Counted from the stretch's first letter, positions 44,571 through 54,263 are shown. The stretch is 62,101 bases of DNA from Trinickia diaoshuihuensis (GCF_003390925.1 NZ_QUBS01000073.1:1-62101); one strand, 5' to 3'. The notes: generated from the letters alone by a model not told the origin. Program-made: numbers and translations.

Positions 44571-45029
44571 CAAATAGGTCTCCGAGACGTTGAGTTGCAG
44601 TGTGAGCAACCCGGATTAGGTAATTCGTTGCCGCGGACTTCGCCGCCTCTTGGGCTGTTGGCGCCGCGGCGGGGTCCAGGCAGTCGAGGGGATACTAGGC
44701 ATCTAGGCCCCGGACCCTCATTAGTAGAAACACTAGTTGTCGCCGATTATTGCGAATACTGAAAGGCAGTAATTCAGGATCCGCATCGTTCTCTTCCTTG
44801 ACAGGCAAGGAAAGCAGTGAAAGTGGACGCTTAAAAGCTGGGCGCAAGTGTTGCATCCGAGCCACACACTCGCCGTCCCAATTGTTGCGAATACGTTGAA
44901 GAAAAAGCGGCGTTTCGTGGTGGCTTTAGCCCGCTATCTCGTTTCCACGGAGCGAATCACGCGTCTTCGGTCTCGTCTTCCTATTCATCTGATGAAACCG
45001 GAGCGGCCGCCGCGCTCGTCGCACGCGTG
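44571..45029. other. Porin promoter region, about 460 bases
   Basis: It contains the leader and promoter of the porin gene (minus) and ends at the glk-hexR terminator. AT-richer patches occur around 44715-44760. I could not choose a single promoter or recognise a regulator site. No convincing gene: a 60-codon plus-strand frame (from 44848) has no ribosome site. Confidence 0.4.
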
Positions 45030-45062
45030 AAAAAACCCGCCGCTCTCGCGAGCGCGCGGGTT
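45030..45062 (-). terminator. Intrinsic terminator of the zwf-pgl-glk-hexR unit
   Basis: On the minus strand AACCCGC (45062-45056), an inner CGCTC/GAGCG stem, then GCGGGTT and a T tract (45035-45030). It lies about 43 bases after the glk-hexR stop. Confidence 0.85.
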
Positions 45063-45105
45063 AGTCGGGACTGCTAAACGATCGGCGCAGTGGCGCGCAC
45101 GGGCG

Positions 45106-47028
45106 TCAGTCGGCTGCCGAGGACGCGGCCCCATGGCTGAGCCAGTCGAGGACGGCCGCGGCGTCGTCGGTCCCGACGGTGCGCGCCTTCGCGACGGCTT
45201 GCGTCATCTCGCCGGTCGGCTCGGCGCGGCGAATGGCCACACCGACCGCAAGAATGTCGATCATCACCAAATGCAAGATGCGCGAGATCATCGATAGCTG
45301 CGATTCGCGAATCTCGATGTGGTCGGTTTCTAGGGCGACCGTTGCGCGCTTGGCGAGCGGCGTATTGCTCGAGGTGATGGCAATGACTTGCGCACCGGCC
45401 TGCATGGCGACGTCGAGCACACGCAACAGTTCGGGCGCGCGCCCCGACTTCGACACCGCCACGATGACATCGCCCTTGCCGAGCAGCGCGGCGGAGGCGG
45501 CCTGCATATACAGGTCGCCGTAAGCGATCGTCGGGATCCCGAAGCGGAAGAACTTATAGTGCGCGTCTTGCGCGACGATGTTCGAATTGCCGAGCCCGTA
45601 AAACTCGATCCGGCGCGCGCCGTTGAGCAACTCGATCGCGCGCTCGACATGCTCGAAGTTCAGATGTTCGCGCAACTGCAAAATCGCCGAGACGGTATTG
45701 TCGAGCACCTTCGCGCCGAAATCGGTAGCCGTATCGCCCAAATGCACTTGGCTGTGGCTGACCGGAATCGTGCCCGTCAGACCTGTCGCGAGCTTCAGTT
45801 TGAAGTCCGACAGCCCTTGGCATCCCAACGAGCGGCAAAAGCGAATGACCGTCGGTTGGCTCACGTCGGCTTTGCGCGCGATGTCGACGATCGGATCGCT
45901 GATGATCGAGCGCGGATGATTCAACGCAAGGTCGGCCACGCGGCGCTCGGCCGGCGTCAGCGCGTCGCGCATCTGGCGGATGCGCTCGAACACGGCCGAC
46001 GAACCGCCGCCGGCGCGGTTCGACAACTGTTCCGCCAAGATGGCCGAGACGCCCAGAAATGCCGGGTACTCGGCCGTAATGACATAAGTCGGTACATTGG
46101 CCAGGTACGATTCGAAGCGGCCTTTCGCCTCGAAGCGCTGACGAAACGACGAGCGCAAGAACAGGTCGCCGAGCTTCAGTACGACGCCGCCGCCGATATA
46201 GATGCCGCCCAGGGCGCCGAGCGTCACCGCGAGGTTCCCGGCGAACGTGCCCAAAATCCCGCAAAAACAATCGACGGCTTCGAGCGCGAGCGCGTCGCCC
46301 GCGTGGGCGCGCTCGACTACGTAGGCCGGATCGACCGTGGCCGGCAAGCGCTTTTTGTCGCGAGCGGCCAGCGCGCGGTAGATGAGTTCGATGCCGGGAC
46401 CCGCCGCGACGCGTTCGAACGATACGTGCGGCCACTTTTTGCGGGCGTATTGCAAGACGAGGTCCTCGCGCTCGTCCATCGGCGAGAACGTGGCGTGACC
46501 GCCTTCGCTGCCCAACGCGATCCACCGGTCGTCGGCCGGGATCAGACCAGAGACGCCGAGCCCGGTGCCGGGCCCGAGCAGGCCGATCACGCTGTTCTGA
46601 CGGCGCGTGCCGCCGCCCACTTGGTTGCGCTGCGCGTCCGTGAGGCCCGGCAGCGCCATGGCGAGCGCCGTGAAATCGTTGACCACGAGCAGCGTGTCGA
46701 AACCGAGCGCGCGCCGCGTGGCCTCGATCGAAAACGCCCACTTGAAGTTGGTCATGCTGACCTGGTCGCCGTCGACCGGATTCGCGATCGCGATCGCCGC
46801 GTGATTGACGCGACCGACCTTCGTGTCCTTCAAATACTTCTTGAGCACGTCTTCGATCGTCGGAAAATCGGCGCACGGATAGACGCGAATCTGACTGATT
46901 TCCCCGGGTTCGGTTTCTAGCGCGAAACGCGCATTGGTGCCGCCGATATCGGCGAGCAGGCGCGGACCGTCGGCGTGCTGGCGTGCGCCGGGTACCGAAT
47001 GAGCTTTATTTTGCAGACCAGTAGACAT
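45106..47028 (-). CDS. glk: Glucokinase fused to HexR-type (RpiR family) regulator
   Basis: 640 residues. Residues 1-340 are glucokinase: the phosphate-binding motif [42 protein letters not shown] and [13 protein letters not shown]. Residues from about 355 are an RpiR-family regulator: helix-turn-helix [43 protein letters not shown], then a SIS domain ([41 protein letters not shown]) that in HexR binds KDPG. Fusions of this kind are a Burkholderiaceae trait. The first 23 bases overlap the end of pgl. The regulator domain probably acts on the palindrome at 49424-49442. Confidence 0.93.
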   Translation of the reverse strand: MSTGLQNKAHSVPGARQHADGPRLLADIGGTNARFALETEPGEISQIRVYPCADFPTIEDVLKKYLKDTKVGRVNHAAIAIANPVDGDQVSMTNFKWAFSIEATRRALGFDTLLVVNDFTALAMALPGLTDAQRNQVGGGTRRQNSVIGLLGPGTGLGVSGLIPADDRWIALGSEGGHATFSPMDEREDLVLQYARKKWPHVSFERVAAGPGIELIYRALAARDKKRLPATVDPAYVVERAHAGDALALEAVDCFCGILGTFAGNLAVTLGALGGIYIGGGVVLKLGDLFLRSSFRQRFEAKGRFESYLANVPTYVITAEYPAFLGVSAILAEQLSNRAGGGSSAVFERIRQMRDALTPAERRVADLALNHPRSIISDPIVDIARKADVSQPTVIRFCRSLGCQGLSDFKLKLATGLTGTIPVSHSQVHLGDTATDFGAKVLDNTVSAILQLREHLNFEHVERAIELLNGARRIEFYGLGNSNIVAQDAHYKFFRFGIPTIAYGDLYMQAASAALLGKGDVIVAVSKSGRAPELLRVLDVAMQAGAQVIAITSSNTPLAKRATVALETDHIEIRESQLSMISRILHLVMIDILAVGVAIRRAEPTGEMTQAVAKARTVGTDDAAAVLDWLSHGAASSAAD

Positions 47029-47698
47029 CGAGTCTGACTCCCTTGTCGTTTGCCAGCTTCGAGATGGCGTTTTCTTGCGGCGCCGAGGCGGCCGCTTTGA
47101 GGATGTCGAGCTTGCGATCGCCCGAGATCAAAAGGAATAGCCGCCCAATGCCCTTCAAAGCGGACATCGATAGGCTCACGCGTGCATGCGGGGCGGCGCC
47201 GGGATGCATGGCGACGTAACGCTCGGCGGTTGTCAGCGCGTGCGTCCACTCGTCAGCCGGCGCGTCGGCGAAAAGCGACGCCGTATGGCCGTCTTCGCCC
47301 ATGCCCAGCACGGCGACATGCGGCAGCGCGTAGGAGGGATCGGCGTTCAGCGCGGCGATGCGCTCGCCAAGCGGTACCGACACGTCGACGAGGGGCGCGA
47401 AGCGGGCAACCGCCGCGCGGTGCTTGAGCAGCGTTTCGCGCACGAGGCGCGCGTTGCTGGCATTGTCGGTGTCGGGCACCCAGCGGTCGTCGACGAGCGT
47501 CACGTCGGCGCGCGCCCAGTCGAGCGACTCGAGCGCAAGCGCCTCGAAAAACGGGCGCGGACTCGTGCCGCCGGATACGGCGAGCGTGGCGCGCGCATCG
47601 GGAGCCGTGGCAAGCGATGCGCCGAGCGCGCCGCTCACCGCCTTAGCCAGCGCGTCGGCTTGAGCGCGCGGGTCGTCAAAAGCGTGAAGCTCGATCAC
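47006..47698 (-). CDS. pgl: 6-phosphogluconolactonase
   Basis: 230 residues of the DevB/SOL family: [16 protein letters not shown] (substrate phosphate), [25 protein letters not shown] and [21 protein letters not shown]. It hydrolyses 6-phosphogluconolactone, the product of Zwf. Its stop lies 23 bases inside glk-hexR, so the two are translationally linked. It follows zwf by 149 bases, in pathway order. Confidence 0.93.
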   Translation of the reverse strand: MIELHAFDDPRAQADALAKAVSGALGASLATAPDARATLAVSGGTSPRPFFEALALESLDWARADVTLVDDRWVPDTDNASNARLVRETLLKHRAAVARFAPLVDVSVPLGERIAALNADPSYALPHVAVLGMGEDGHTASLFADAPADEWTHALTTAERYVAMHPGAAPHARVSLSMSALKGIGRLFLLISGDRKLDILKAAASAPQENAISKLANDKGVRLDVYWSAK

Positions 47699-47847
47699 TT
47701 CTCCTCCAGACTGCTTTTTGTATGTTCATCATCGCGGGCAGCGCCGCGGCACGTGAAACGTCGAACGTCGCTCGGATCGCCGCGGTGATTCGCTTGGCTC
47801 CGGCACGGCGCTGCCCGGCCGGTTCCCCGATTCGTCACATCGACAAC

Positions 47848-49308
47848 TTAATTCTCTTCCTCGAGCCAGCAGGTGCCGTGTTGCGCGAGCATGGCGCTCG
47901 CGGCCGCGGGACCCCAGGTGCCCGCCGCGTACGGCTTCGGCGGCTTGTTCGACGCGGCCCATTCGTTCAGGATCGGCTCGACCCAACGCCACGCGGCCTC
48001 TTGTTCGTCGCGCCGCACGAACAGGGCGAGGCGTCCGTTGATGACGTCGAGCAGCAGGCGCTGATACGCCTCCATCTGACCTTCCTTGAAGAACTGATCG
48101 AACGCGAGGTCCAGGTGCACGCTCGAGAGGTTCATCCCTTCGCCCGGCTGTTTGGCCAAGCAATAGAGGCGGATCGATTCGTTCGGCTGCAGCCGGATCA
48201 CGAGCCGGTTCGCGCCGGGCCGCAGCGCCGGGGCGCCGAGCGCCGAGTGCGGCACGGGGCGGAAATTGACGACGATCTCGGCGACGCGCTCAGCCAGACG
48301 CTTGCCCGTACGCAGGAAGAACGGCACGCCCGCCCAGCGCCAGTTCTCGATCTCGACCTTGAGCGCGACGAACGTCTCGGTCGCGCTTTGCGGCTTCACG
48401 CCATGCTCGGTTGCATAGGCGGGCACCGACGTTCCCTTGATGACGCCCGAATGGTATTGGCCGCGCACCGCGATCTTCGAGATGTCGCGCGTATCGATCG
48501 GTTTGAGCGCGCGCAGCACGCGCAGCTTTTCGTCGCGGACCGAATCCGAATCCATCGAGTGGGGCGGCTCCATGGCGACGATAGAGAGCAACTGCAGCAG
48601 GTGGTTTTGCACCATGTCGCGCAGCGCGCCCGTATTGTCGTAGAAATCGCCTCGGGCCTCGACGCCGAGTTCCTCGGCAATCGTGATCTGGATGCTTTCG
48701 ACCCACTCGCGGCGCCACAACGGTTCGAACAGCGCATTGCCGAAGCGCAGTGCGAGCAGATTTTGCACGGGCTCCTTGCCGAGATAGTGATCGATCCGAT
48801 AGATCTGATCTTCGGCAAAGATCTCGCCCACCGCATCGTTGATCGCATTGGACGAGCGCAAGTCGTAGCCGAGCGGTTTTTCGAGCACGATCCTGGCGTT
48901 CTCGTTGAGCCCGACCGAGGCGAGCGCGCGGCAGATCGGCACGAACAGCGACGGTCCCGTGGCCAGATAAAACACGCGCGTGCCGGCGTGACCGTCGAGC
49001 GCGTCGCGCAGCAGCGCGAAATCCTCGGGCTTGCCCAGATCGAGCTTGACGTAGGCGATGCGCTCCAAGAAACGCTGCCAGACGTTCTCGTCGAGCCCGC
49101 CCTTCGACACATAGGTCTTGACGTTGCTATTGACCCATTCGATGTAGCCGTCGCGATCGGCCGCGTGGCGCGCGACCGCGACGATCTTGCCGTGCTCGGA
49201 CAGCATGCCCGCGCGGTGAGCCTCGTACAGCGCCGGAAGGATCTTTCGCATCGACAGATCGCCAGTCCCGCCGAAGAGAACGAAAGTGAAGCCTGAGTCG
49301 ATTTGCAT
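47848..49308 (-). CDS. zwf: Glucose-6-phosphate 1-dehydrogenase
   Basis: 486 residues. The nucleotide-binding motif is VLFGGTGDLSMRKILPALYE; the active-site block is YRIDHYLGKEPVQNLLALRFGN, with the catalytic histidine and conserved lysine. It oxidises glucose 6-phosphate to the lactone, feeding the Entner-Doudoroff and pentose phosphate routes. It is the first gene of the zwf-pgl-glk-hexR unit; the predicted promoter at 49451-49424 lies about 115 bases upstream. A HexR-type operator overlaps that promoter. Confidence 0.95.
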   Translation of the reverse strand: MQIDSGFTFVLFGGTGDLSMRKILPALYEAHRAGMLSEHGKIVAVARHAADRDGYIEWVNSNVKTYVSKGGLDENVWQRFLERIAYVKLDLGKPEDFALLRDALDGHAGTRVFYLATGPSLFVPICRALASVGLNENARIVLEKPLGYDLRSSNAINDAVGEIFAEDQIYRIDHYLGKEPVQNLLALRFGNALFEPLWRREWVESIQITIAEELGVEARGDFYDNTGALRDMVQNHLLQLLSIVAMEPPHSMDSDSVRDEKLRVLRALKPIDTRDISKIAVRGQYHSGVIKGTSVPAYATEHGVKPQSATETFVALKVEIENWRWAGVPFFLRTGKRLAERVAEIVVNFRPVPHSALGAPALRPGANRLVIRLQPNESIRLYCLAKQPGEGMNLSSVHLDLAFDQFFKEGQMEAYQRLLLDVINGRLALFVRRDEQEAAWRWVEPILNEWAASNKPPKPYAAGTWGPAAASAMLAQHGTCWLEEEN

Positions 49309-49413
49309 GAGTCTTAAGCCGAAGTCTAAGGGTTGCGGGGCGCGATTCGAGGAACGTGCTGGGCTGGTTGGCTGCTCGAAGTTGCGACGTCTTGTAGCGC
49401 GATAAAAATAATT

Positions 49414-49442
49414 TTGACACTGAATTGTAGTTTAACTACAAT
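49414..49442 (+). promoter_or_regulatory. Sigma70 promoter of the sugar ABC transporter operon
   Basis: TTGACA (49414-49419, consensus -35), 17-base spacer, TACAAT (49437-49442, one mismatch to the -10). The HexR-type palindrome covers the second half of the spacer and the whole -10. Confidence 0.85.
49424..49442. promoter_or_regulatory. HexR-type operator
   Basis: ATTGTAGTTTAACTACAAT is a perfect 19-bp palindrome around a central T and matches the known HexR box (TTGTAGTTxAACTACAA type). It overlaps the -10 elements of both divergent promoters, so one bound dimer could shut both the zwf-pgl-glk-hexR unit and the transporter operon until KDPG or a related metabolite appears. Confidence 0.85.
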
Positions 49443-49451
49443 CCAAATCAA
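49424..49451 (-). promoter_or_regulatory. Sigma70 promoter of zwf-pgl-glk-hexR
   Basis: On the minus strand TTGATT (49451-49446), 16-base spacer, TACAAT (49429-49424). The two opposing promoters share the palindrome: its left half is the -10 here and its right half is the -10 on the plus strand. Confidence 0.75.
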
Positions 49452-49833
49452 GAGGTAACGTCGATCGATTGCAAAAACCTTGCTCGCAGCGGGTCCGCGG
49501 GAAAGTTGCGGCGGCGATCGGCGGCAGCGCGCCGCGTGTCCCTATTTATTTCCATCGCGCGTGCATGTTAGCAGCGCGATTTACATGGCGCTGCCTCCCC
49601 GAGCTCGATCCGCGCGACGCGGCCGGGCCGAATTCAAAAGAGGAGACAGTCCAAGCTTGGAAGCACGCATTTCCTGACGATCCTTCGCGGCCGCTCGGCG
49701 CAGCCGGCGCCTTCGTGCGCGAGTCGCGGCGCGGTCACATCCAGTGTTGTTGTGTTGCACCCAACCACCGTTCCCCGGCCATAAGAAGAGGGGAGCACTC
49801 GTTACTTGGTCAGTAGTCTGGAGGAGATAAAGA
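49443..49833 (+). other. Long leader of the sugar ABC transporter operon
   Basis: If transcription starts near 49449, the leader is about 385 bases. It contains no clear gene; a frame from 49469 lacks a ribosome site and family features. I saw no known riboswitch. The 3' end has GGAGGAG before the ATG of the binding-protein gene. Confidence 0.45.
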
Positions 49834-51087
49834 ATGAAAGTTCGCGCGATCATGGCTGCGCTGTGCGCCACGGGGCTGATGCTGGGCGTGTCGGCGGCTC
49901 AGGCGGCGGAATCCGTTGAAGTGCTGCACTGGTGGACCTCGGGCGGTGAATCGAAGGCCATCGGCGTCCTCAAGGACGACATGACGAAGCAGGGCTACAC
50001 GTGGAAGGACTTCGCGGTTGCGGGCGGCGCGGGTGCGGCGGCCATGACTGCGCTCAAGACGCAGGTGATCTCGGGCAACGCGCCGAGCGCCGCGCAAATC
50101 AAGGGCCCGCTGATCAAGGAATGGGCGGATCAAGACGTGCTCGTGAACGTCGATTCGGTCGCGAAGAGCGAAGACTGGAAGAAGAACCTGCCGCCGCAGA
50201 TCGACAAGATCATGCAAGTCGACGGCCACTACGTGGCGGCGCCGTTCTCGGTGCACCGCGTGAACTGGCTGTATATCAACAAGGCGGCGCTCGATAAGGC
50301 CGGCGGCAAGGTGCCGACCAACTGGGACGAATTCTTCCAGCTCGCCGATAAGATGAAGGCGAACGGCATCATGCCGATCGCGATGGGCGGACAGCCGTGG
50401 CAAGACTTCACGGTGTGGGAAGACGTCGTGCTCTCGCAAGGGCCCGCTTTCTACAAGAAGGCGATCGTCGATCTCGACCAAAAGACGCTGACCTCGCCGC
50501 AAATGGTCCAAGTGTTCGATACGGTCCGCAAGCTCACGACCTACTTCGATAGCTCGCGCACGGGCCGCGATTGGAACCTGGCAACGGCAATGGTCATCAA
50601 CGGCAAGGCCGGTATGCAGTTCATGGGCGACTGGGCGAAGGGCGAGTTCGCGAACGCGAACAAGAAGTCGGGCACGGACTATGTCTGCGCGCCGGTGCCG
50701 GGCACGGACAAGGCCTATACGTTCAACGTCGATTCGTTCGTATTCTTCCAGCAGAAGGGCCAAAAGGCGGCCACGCCGGGCCAGCTCTCGCTCGCGAAGA
50801 CGATCATGAGCCCCGAGTTCCAAAAGCAATTCAGCCTCTACAAGGGCTCGATCCCGGTTCGTCTGGGCGTCGACATGAGCAGCTACGACGATTGCGCGAA
50901 GAAGTCGTACGCGGATGAGCAAGCCGCGATCAAGGCCGGCGGCTATGTGCCGTCGCTGGCGCACGGCATGGCCCAAGGCGATGCCACGGCCGGCGCGATG
51001 AGCGACGTCGTCACGAAGTTCATGAACTCGAAGGAATCGTCGCAAGACGCAGTTGCCGCGCTCGCCAAGGCGGCACAGACGAAGTAA
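49834..51087 (+). CDS. Sugar (probably glucose) ABC transporter substrate-binding protein
   Basis: 417 residues. Signal peptide MKVRAIMAALCATGLMLGVSAAQA, then ESVEVLHWWTSGGESKAIGVLKDDM, typical of the glucose/mannose-binding GtsA-type proteins of Pseudomonas and relatives. FSVHRVNWLYINKAALDKAG and GMQFMGDWAKGEF are conserved in that group. It captures the sugar in the periplasm for the two permeases and the ATPase encoded downstream. Glucose is inferred from the family and from the shared control with zwf, pgl and glk. Confidence 0.88.
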   Translation: MKVRAIMAALCATGLMLGVSAAQAAESVEVLHWWTSGGESKAIGVLKDDMTKQGYTWKDFAVAGGAGAAAMTALKTQVISGNAPSAAQIKGPLIKEWADQDVLVNVDSVAKSEDWKKNLPPQIDKIMQVDGHYVAAPFSVHRVNWLYINKAALDKAGGKVPTNWDEFFQLADKMKANGIMPIAMGGQPWQDFTVWEDVVLSQGPAFYKKAIVDLDQKTLTSPQMVQVFDTVRKLTTYFDSSRTGRDWNLATAMVINGKAGMQFMGDWAKGEFANANKKSGTDYVCAPVPGTDKAYTFNVDSFVFFQQKGQKAATPGQLSLAKTIMSPEFQKQFSLYKGSIPVRLGVDMSSYDDCAKKSYADEQAAIKAGGYVPSLAHGMAQGDATAGAMSDVVTKFMNSKESSQDAVAALAKAAQTK

Positions 51088-51205
51088 GCGTAGGTCCGGG
51101 GGCGGTGCGCGCACTGCGCGCCGCCCGCGTCACTCAAGCCCGCCGCGCGCTTGTTCAGCGTTTCGATCGTGCGCGGCCGGCGTGCAAGCACTCAGGAGTC
51201 GAGTA

Positions 51206-52147
51206 GTGGCTGCCTCTCTCAGCGGCAAAGGGAACAACGCGACGCACGTACCCCACCGCACATCGTCGATTTCGGCACTGGCCGACCGCTGGATCCCGAA
51301 GCTCGTGCTTTCGCCTAGCGTGGCGATCAGCCTTGTCTTCGTCTACGGTTTCATTCTGATCACCGGCTATCTGTCGCTGTCCAAGTCGCGGCTGATGCCC
51401 AACTATACGTTCGCGGGCTTCACCCGCTACGACGAACTGTTCCAAAACGACGTCTGGTGGACGTCGGCGAAAAACCTCGGCTGGTTCGGCATTCCGTTCA
51501 TTGCCGTCTGTATCGGTTTGGGTCTTTTCCTCGCCATCTTGCTCGATCAAAAGATCCGCAACGAAGGCGCGTTGCGTGCCGTGTTCCTCTACCCGATGGC
51601 GCTGTCGTTCATCGTGACCGGTACCGCTTGGCAGTGGATTCTGAACCCGGCGCTCGGCCTCGAGAAGGTGCTGCACGACTGGGGCTGGACGAGTTTCTCG
51701 TTCAACTGGCTCGACGATCCCGACAAGGCCATTTTCTGCGTCGTCATCGCGGCCGTTTGGCAATCGACGGGTTTCGTCATGGCGCTGTTTCTCGCCGGTT
51801 TGCGCGGCGTCGATTCGGAAATCTTCAAGGCGGCTCAAGTGGACGGTGCGACGCTGCCCACGATCTATCGCAAGATCGTGATCCCGAGCATGCGCCCGGT
51901 GTTTTTCTCGGTGCTGTTGATTCTGTGTCACATCACGATCAAGACGTTCGACCTCGTCGTCGCGTTGACGGCCGGCGGACCCGGTACGTCGTCGTCGCTG
52001 CCTGCGATGTTCATGTACACGTTCTCGTTCAACCGCGGCCAGCTTGGCGTGGGCGCCGCCTCGTCGATGATGATGCTGGCCACCGTCGTTGCCGTACTCG
52101 TCCCGCTCATGTATTTGGAATCGAGGAGCACCCGCAATGCAGCCTAA
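51206..52147 (+). CDS. Sugar ABC transporter permease (MalF/GtsB type)
   Basis: 313 residues from a GTG start preceded by AGGAG; earlier in-frame codons give an arginine-rich stretch. It has six predicted membrane segments. The ATPase-contacting EAA loop is AAQVDGATLPTIYRKIVIPSMRPVFFSV, and LTAGGPGTSSSLPAMFMYTFSF is typical of this group. It partners the next permease, with which it overlaps by 11 bases. Confidence 0.88.
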   Translation: MAASLSGKGNNATHVPHRTSSISALADRWIPKLVLSPSVAISLVFVYGFILITGYLSLSKSRLMPNYTFAGFTRYDELFQNDVWWTSAKNLGWFGIPFIAVCIGLGLFLAILLDQKIRNEGALRAVFLYPMALSFIVTGTAWQWILNPALGLEKVLHDWGWTSFSFNWLDDPDKAIFCVVIAAVWQSTGFVMALFLAGLRGVDSEIFKAAQVDGATLPTIYRKIVIPSMRPVFFSVLLILCHITIKTFDLVVALTAGGPGTSSSLPAMFMYTFSFNRGQLGVGAASSMMMLATVVAVLVPLMYLESRSTRNAA

Positions 52148-52994
52148 GATGACGATTAGTCGAGCGTTCATTTACGCTGCGCTCCTGCTGTTCGCGTTGT
52201 ACTTCCTGTTTCCGCTCTACGTGATGCTGTCCACGTCGTTCAAGGATCTGGACCAACTGCGCACGGGCAACTTGCTGACGCCGCCGTCGAACTGGACGGT
52301 CGCACCGTGGGTGAAAGCGTGGAGCGAGGCCTGCACGGGCGTGCGTTGCGACGGGATGCGGCCGTTCTTCATGAACTCGGTGCGCATGGTCATCCCGGCC
52401 GTGCTGCTCTCGTCGATCATCGGCGCGTTCAACGGGTATGTGCTGACGCACTGGCGGTTCCGCGGCGCCGACGCGATTTTCACGATGCTGCTGGTCGGCT
52501 GTTTCATCCCGTTCCAGACGATCTTGCTGCCGATGGCGCGCTTGCTCGGAGCGGTGGGCATCTCGAACACGATTTCGGGTCTCGTGCTCGTGCACGTCGT
52601 CTACGGCATCGCGTTCACGACGATGTTCTTCCGTAACTTCTACGTCAGTATCCCGGCCGAGCTCGTGAAGGCGGCCCGCATCGACGGCGCCGGTTTCTTC
52701 ATGATCTTCACGCGGATCTTGCTGCCCGTCTCGCTGCCGATTTTCATGGTCTGCGTCATTTGGCAGTTCACGCAGATTTGGAACGACTTTTTGTTCGGGA
52801 TCGTGTTCTCGGGCGTCGATTCGATGCCGATCACGGTGGCGCTGAACAACCTCGTGAATACGTCGACGGGTGTGAAGGAATACAACGTCGATATGGCCGC
52901 GGCGATCATCGCGGCATTGCCGACGCTCCTCGTGTACGTCATCGCGGGCCGCTACTTCGTGCGCGGCTTGACCGCAGGCGCCGTGAAGGGCTGA
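52137..52994 (+). CDS. Sugar ABC transporter permease (MalG/GtsC type)
   Basis: 285 residues, six membrane segments, starting MQPKMTISRAFIYAALLLFALYFLFPLYVML. The EAA loop is VKAARIDGAGFFMIFTRILLPVSLPIF. GAGGAG lies eight bases before ATG within the end of the previous gene, so translation is coupled. It forms the second half of the import pore. Confidence 0.9.
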   Translation: MQPKMTISRAFIYAALLLFALYFLFPLYVMLSTSFKDLDQLRTGNLLTPPSNWTVAPWVKAWSEACTGVRCDGMRPFFMNSVRMVIPAVLLSSIIGAFNGYVLTHWRFRGADAIFTMLLVGCFIPFQTILLPMARLLGAVGISNTISGLVLVHVVYGIAFTTMFFRNFYVSIPAELVKAARIDGAGFFMIFTRILLPVSLPIFMVCVIWQFTQIWNDFLFGIVFSGVDSMPITVALNNLVNTSTGVKEYNVDMAAAIIAALPTLLVYVIAGRYFVRGLTAGAVKG

Positions 52995-53095
52995 TTGGAC
53001 GTTTCGTTGCGTCCGGCTGCGCCACGCCGAACGCCGCGCAGCCAAAAACACGCATCGCATCTATCGCAAGCAGAGCAGATTAAAGGATTTTCAGC

Positions 53096-54214
53096 ATGGC
53101 AAGCCTTTCCATCCGCGACGTATACAAGACCTATCCGAACGGCGTGCCCGTCCTGAAGGGTGTCGACATCGAAATCGAGGACGGTCAGTTCTTGATTCTC
53201 GTCGGCGGCTCCGGGTGCGGGAAGTCGACGCTGCTCAACATGATCGCCGGCCTCGAGACGGTTACGAAGGGCGAGATCTGCATCGACGGCAAGGTCGTCA
53301 ACAACCTCTCGCCGAAGGATCGCGATATCGCGATGGTGTTCCAGTCGTACGCGCTGTATCCGTCGATGACGGTGCGCGACAACATCTCGTTCGGCTTGAA
53401 CATCCGTAAGGTACCGAAGAAGGAGCAGGCGCAGATTGTCGATCGCGTCTCGCAGATGCTGCAGATCGATCACTTGCTCGATCGTAAGCCGGGGCAACTG
53501 TCGGGCGGCCAGCGGCAACGCGTCGCAATGGGCCGCGCGCTCGCGCGCGATCCCGTGATGTTCTTGTTCGACGAGCCGCTCTCGAACCTCGACGCGAAGC
53601 TGCGTATCGAAATGCGCTCGGAGATCAAGCTGCTGCATCAACGCTTGGGTACGACGATCGTCTACGTGACGCACGATCAAATCGAAGCGATGACGCTCGG
53701 CGATCGCATCGCCGTCATGAAGGACGGCGTCGTCCAGCAGTTCGGCGCGCCGCAAGAGATCTACGATTCGCCGTCGAACCTGTTCGTGGCGGGCTTCATC
53801 GGCGCTCCGCCGATGAACTTCATCGAAGGCAAGCTCGTGGAGCAGGGCGCGGGCGTCGGCTTGGAGATCGATACCGGTGTGGAGCGCAGCGTGCTCAAGC
53901 TGCCGTTCGAAGCGAATCGCGTCAAGGCGAACGTGGGGCAAAAGGTCATCCTCGGCCTGCGTCCGGAACGTCTGACCGACGCGCGCGGCGCGCACGATGC
54001 CAATAGCGCCGATTTGCAGCCGCTGACGGTCAAGGTCGATGTGATCGAGCCCACGGGCCCGGATACGCTCGTCTTCGCGCAAATCAACGGCAAGCGTACC
54101 GTGAGCCGCGTGCACCCGGCCTCGAACCCGCAAGCGCAGCAAAACATGACGCTGCTCGCCGATGTGTCCAAAGCCGTGTTGTTCGATCCCTCGACGGAAG
54201 CACGCATCGCCTAA
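53096..54214 (+). CDS. Sugar ABC transporter ATPase (MalK/UgpC/GtsD type)
   Basis: 372 residues. Walker A GGSGCGKST, Q-loop AMVFQSYALYPSMTVRDNI, signature LSGGQRQRVAMGRAL, Walker B VMFLFDEPLSNLDA and switch histidine VTHDQIEAMTL are all intact. The C-terminal OB-type regulatory domain (from about 240) has the VILGLRPERLTDA motif. It is the only ATPase of the operon and acts as a homodimer; MalK-type ATPases sometimes serve several importers. Confidence 0.93.
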   Translation: MASLSIRDVYKTYPNGVPVLKGVDIEIEDGQFLILVGGSGCGKSTLLNMIAGLETVTKGEICIDGKVVNNLSPKDRDIAMVFQSYALYPSMTVRDNISFGLNIRKVPKKEQAQIVDRVSQMLQIDHLLDRKPGQLSGGQRQRVAMGRALARDPVMFLFDEPLSNLDAKLRIEMRSEIKLLHQRLGTTIVYVTHDQIEAMTLGDRIAVMKDGVVQQFGAPQEIYDSPSNLFVAGFIGAPPMNFIEGKLVEQGAGVGLEIDTGVERSVLKLPFEANRVKANVGQKVILGLRPERLTDARGAHDANSADLQPLTVKVDVIEPTGPDTLVFAQINGKRTVSRVHPASNPQAQQNMTLLADVSKAVLFDPSTEARIA

Positions 54215-54240
54215 TGCGATAGGCATACCGGCTCCGTCAA

Positions 54241-54263
54241 GCGGGGCGCGTGACGCGCCCCGC
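54241..54263 (+). terminator. GC-rich hairpin after the transporter operon
   Basis: GCGGGGCGCG, loop TGA, CGCGCCCCGC: a perfect 10-bp stem 27 bases after the ATPase stop. No T tract follows, so it may only protect the 3' end or aid termination weakly. Confidence 0.5.

Noticed and set aside
43419-44762. Long plus-strand reading frame (447 codons) opposite the porin gene
   Set aside because: It is the mirror of the porin coding sequence, is rich in Arg/Ala/Val, has no ribosome site and no motif. High GC3 keeps stop codons out of antisense frames.
45388-46920. 510-codon plus-strand frame opposite glk-hexR
   Set aside because: Antisense shadow; arginine-rich, no domain pattern.
47722-49296. 524-codon plus-strand frame opposite zwf
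   Set aside because: Antisense shadow of zwf, which has all catalytic motifs on the minus strand.
52952-54226. 424-codon minus-strand frame opposite the sugar ATPase gene
   Set aside because: Antisense shadow; the plus-strand frame has every ABC motif.
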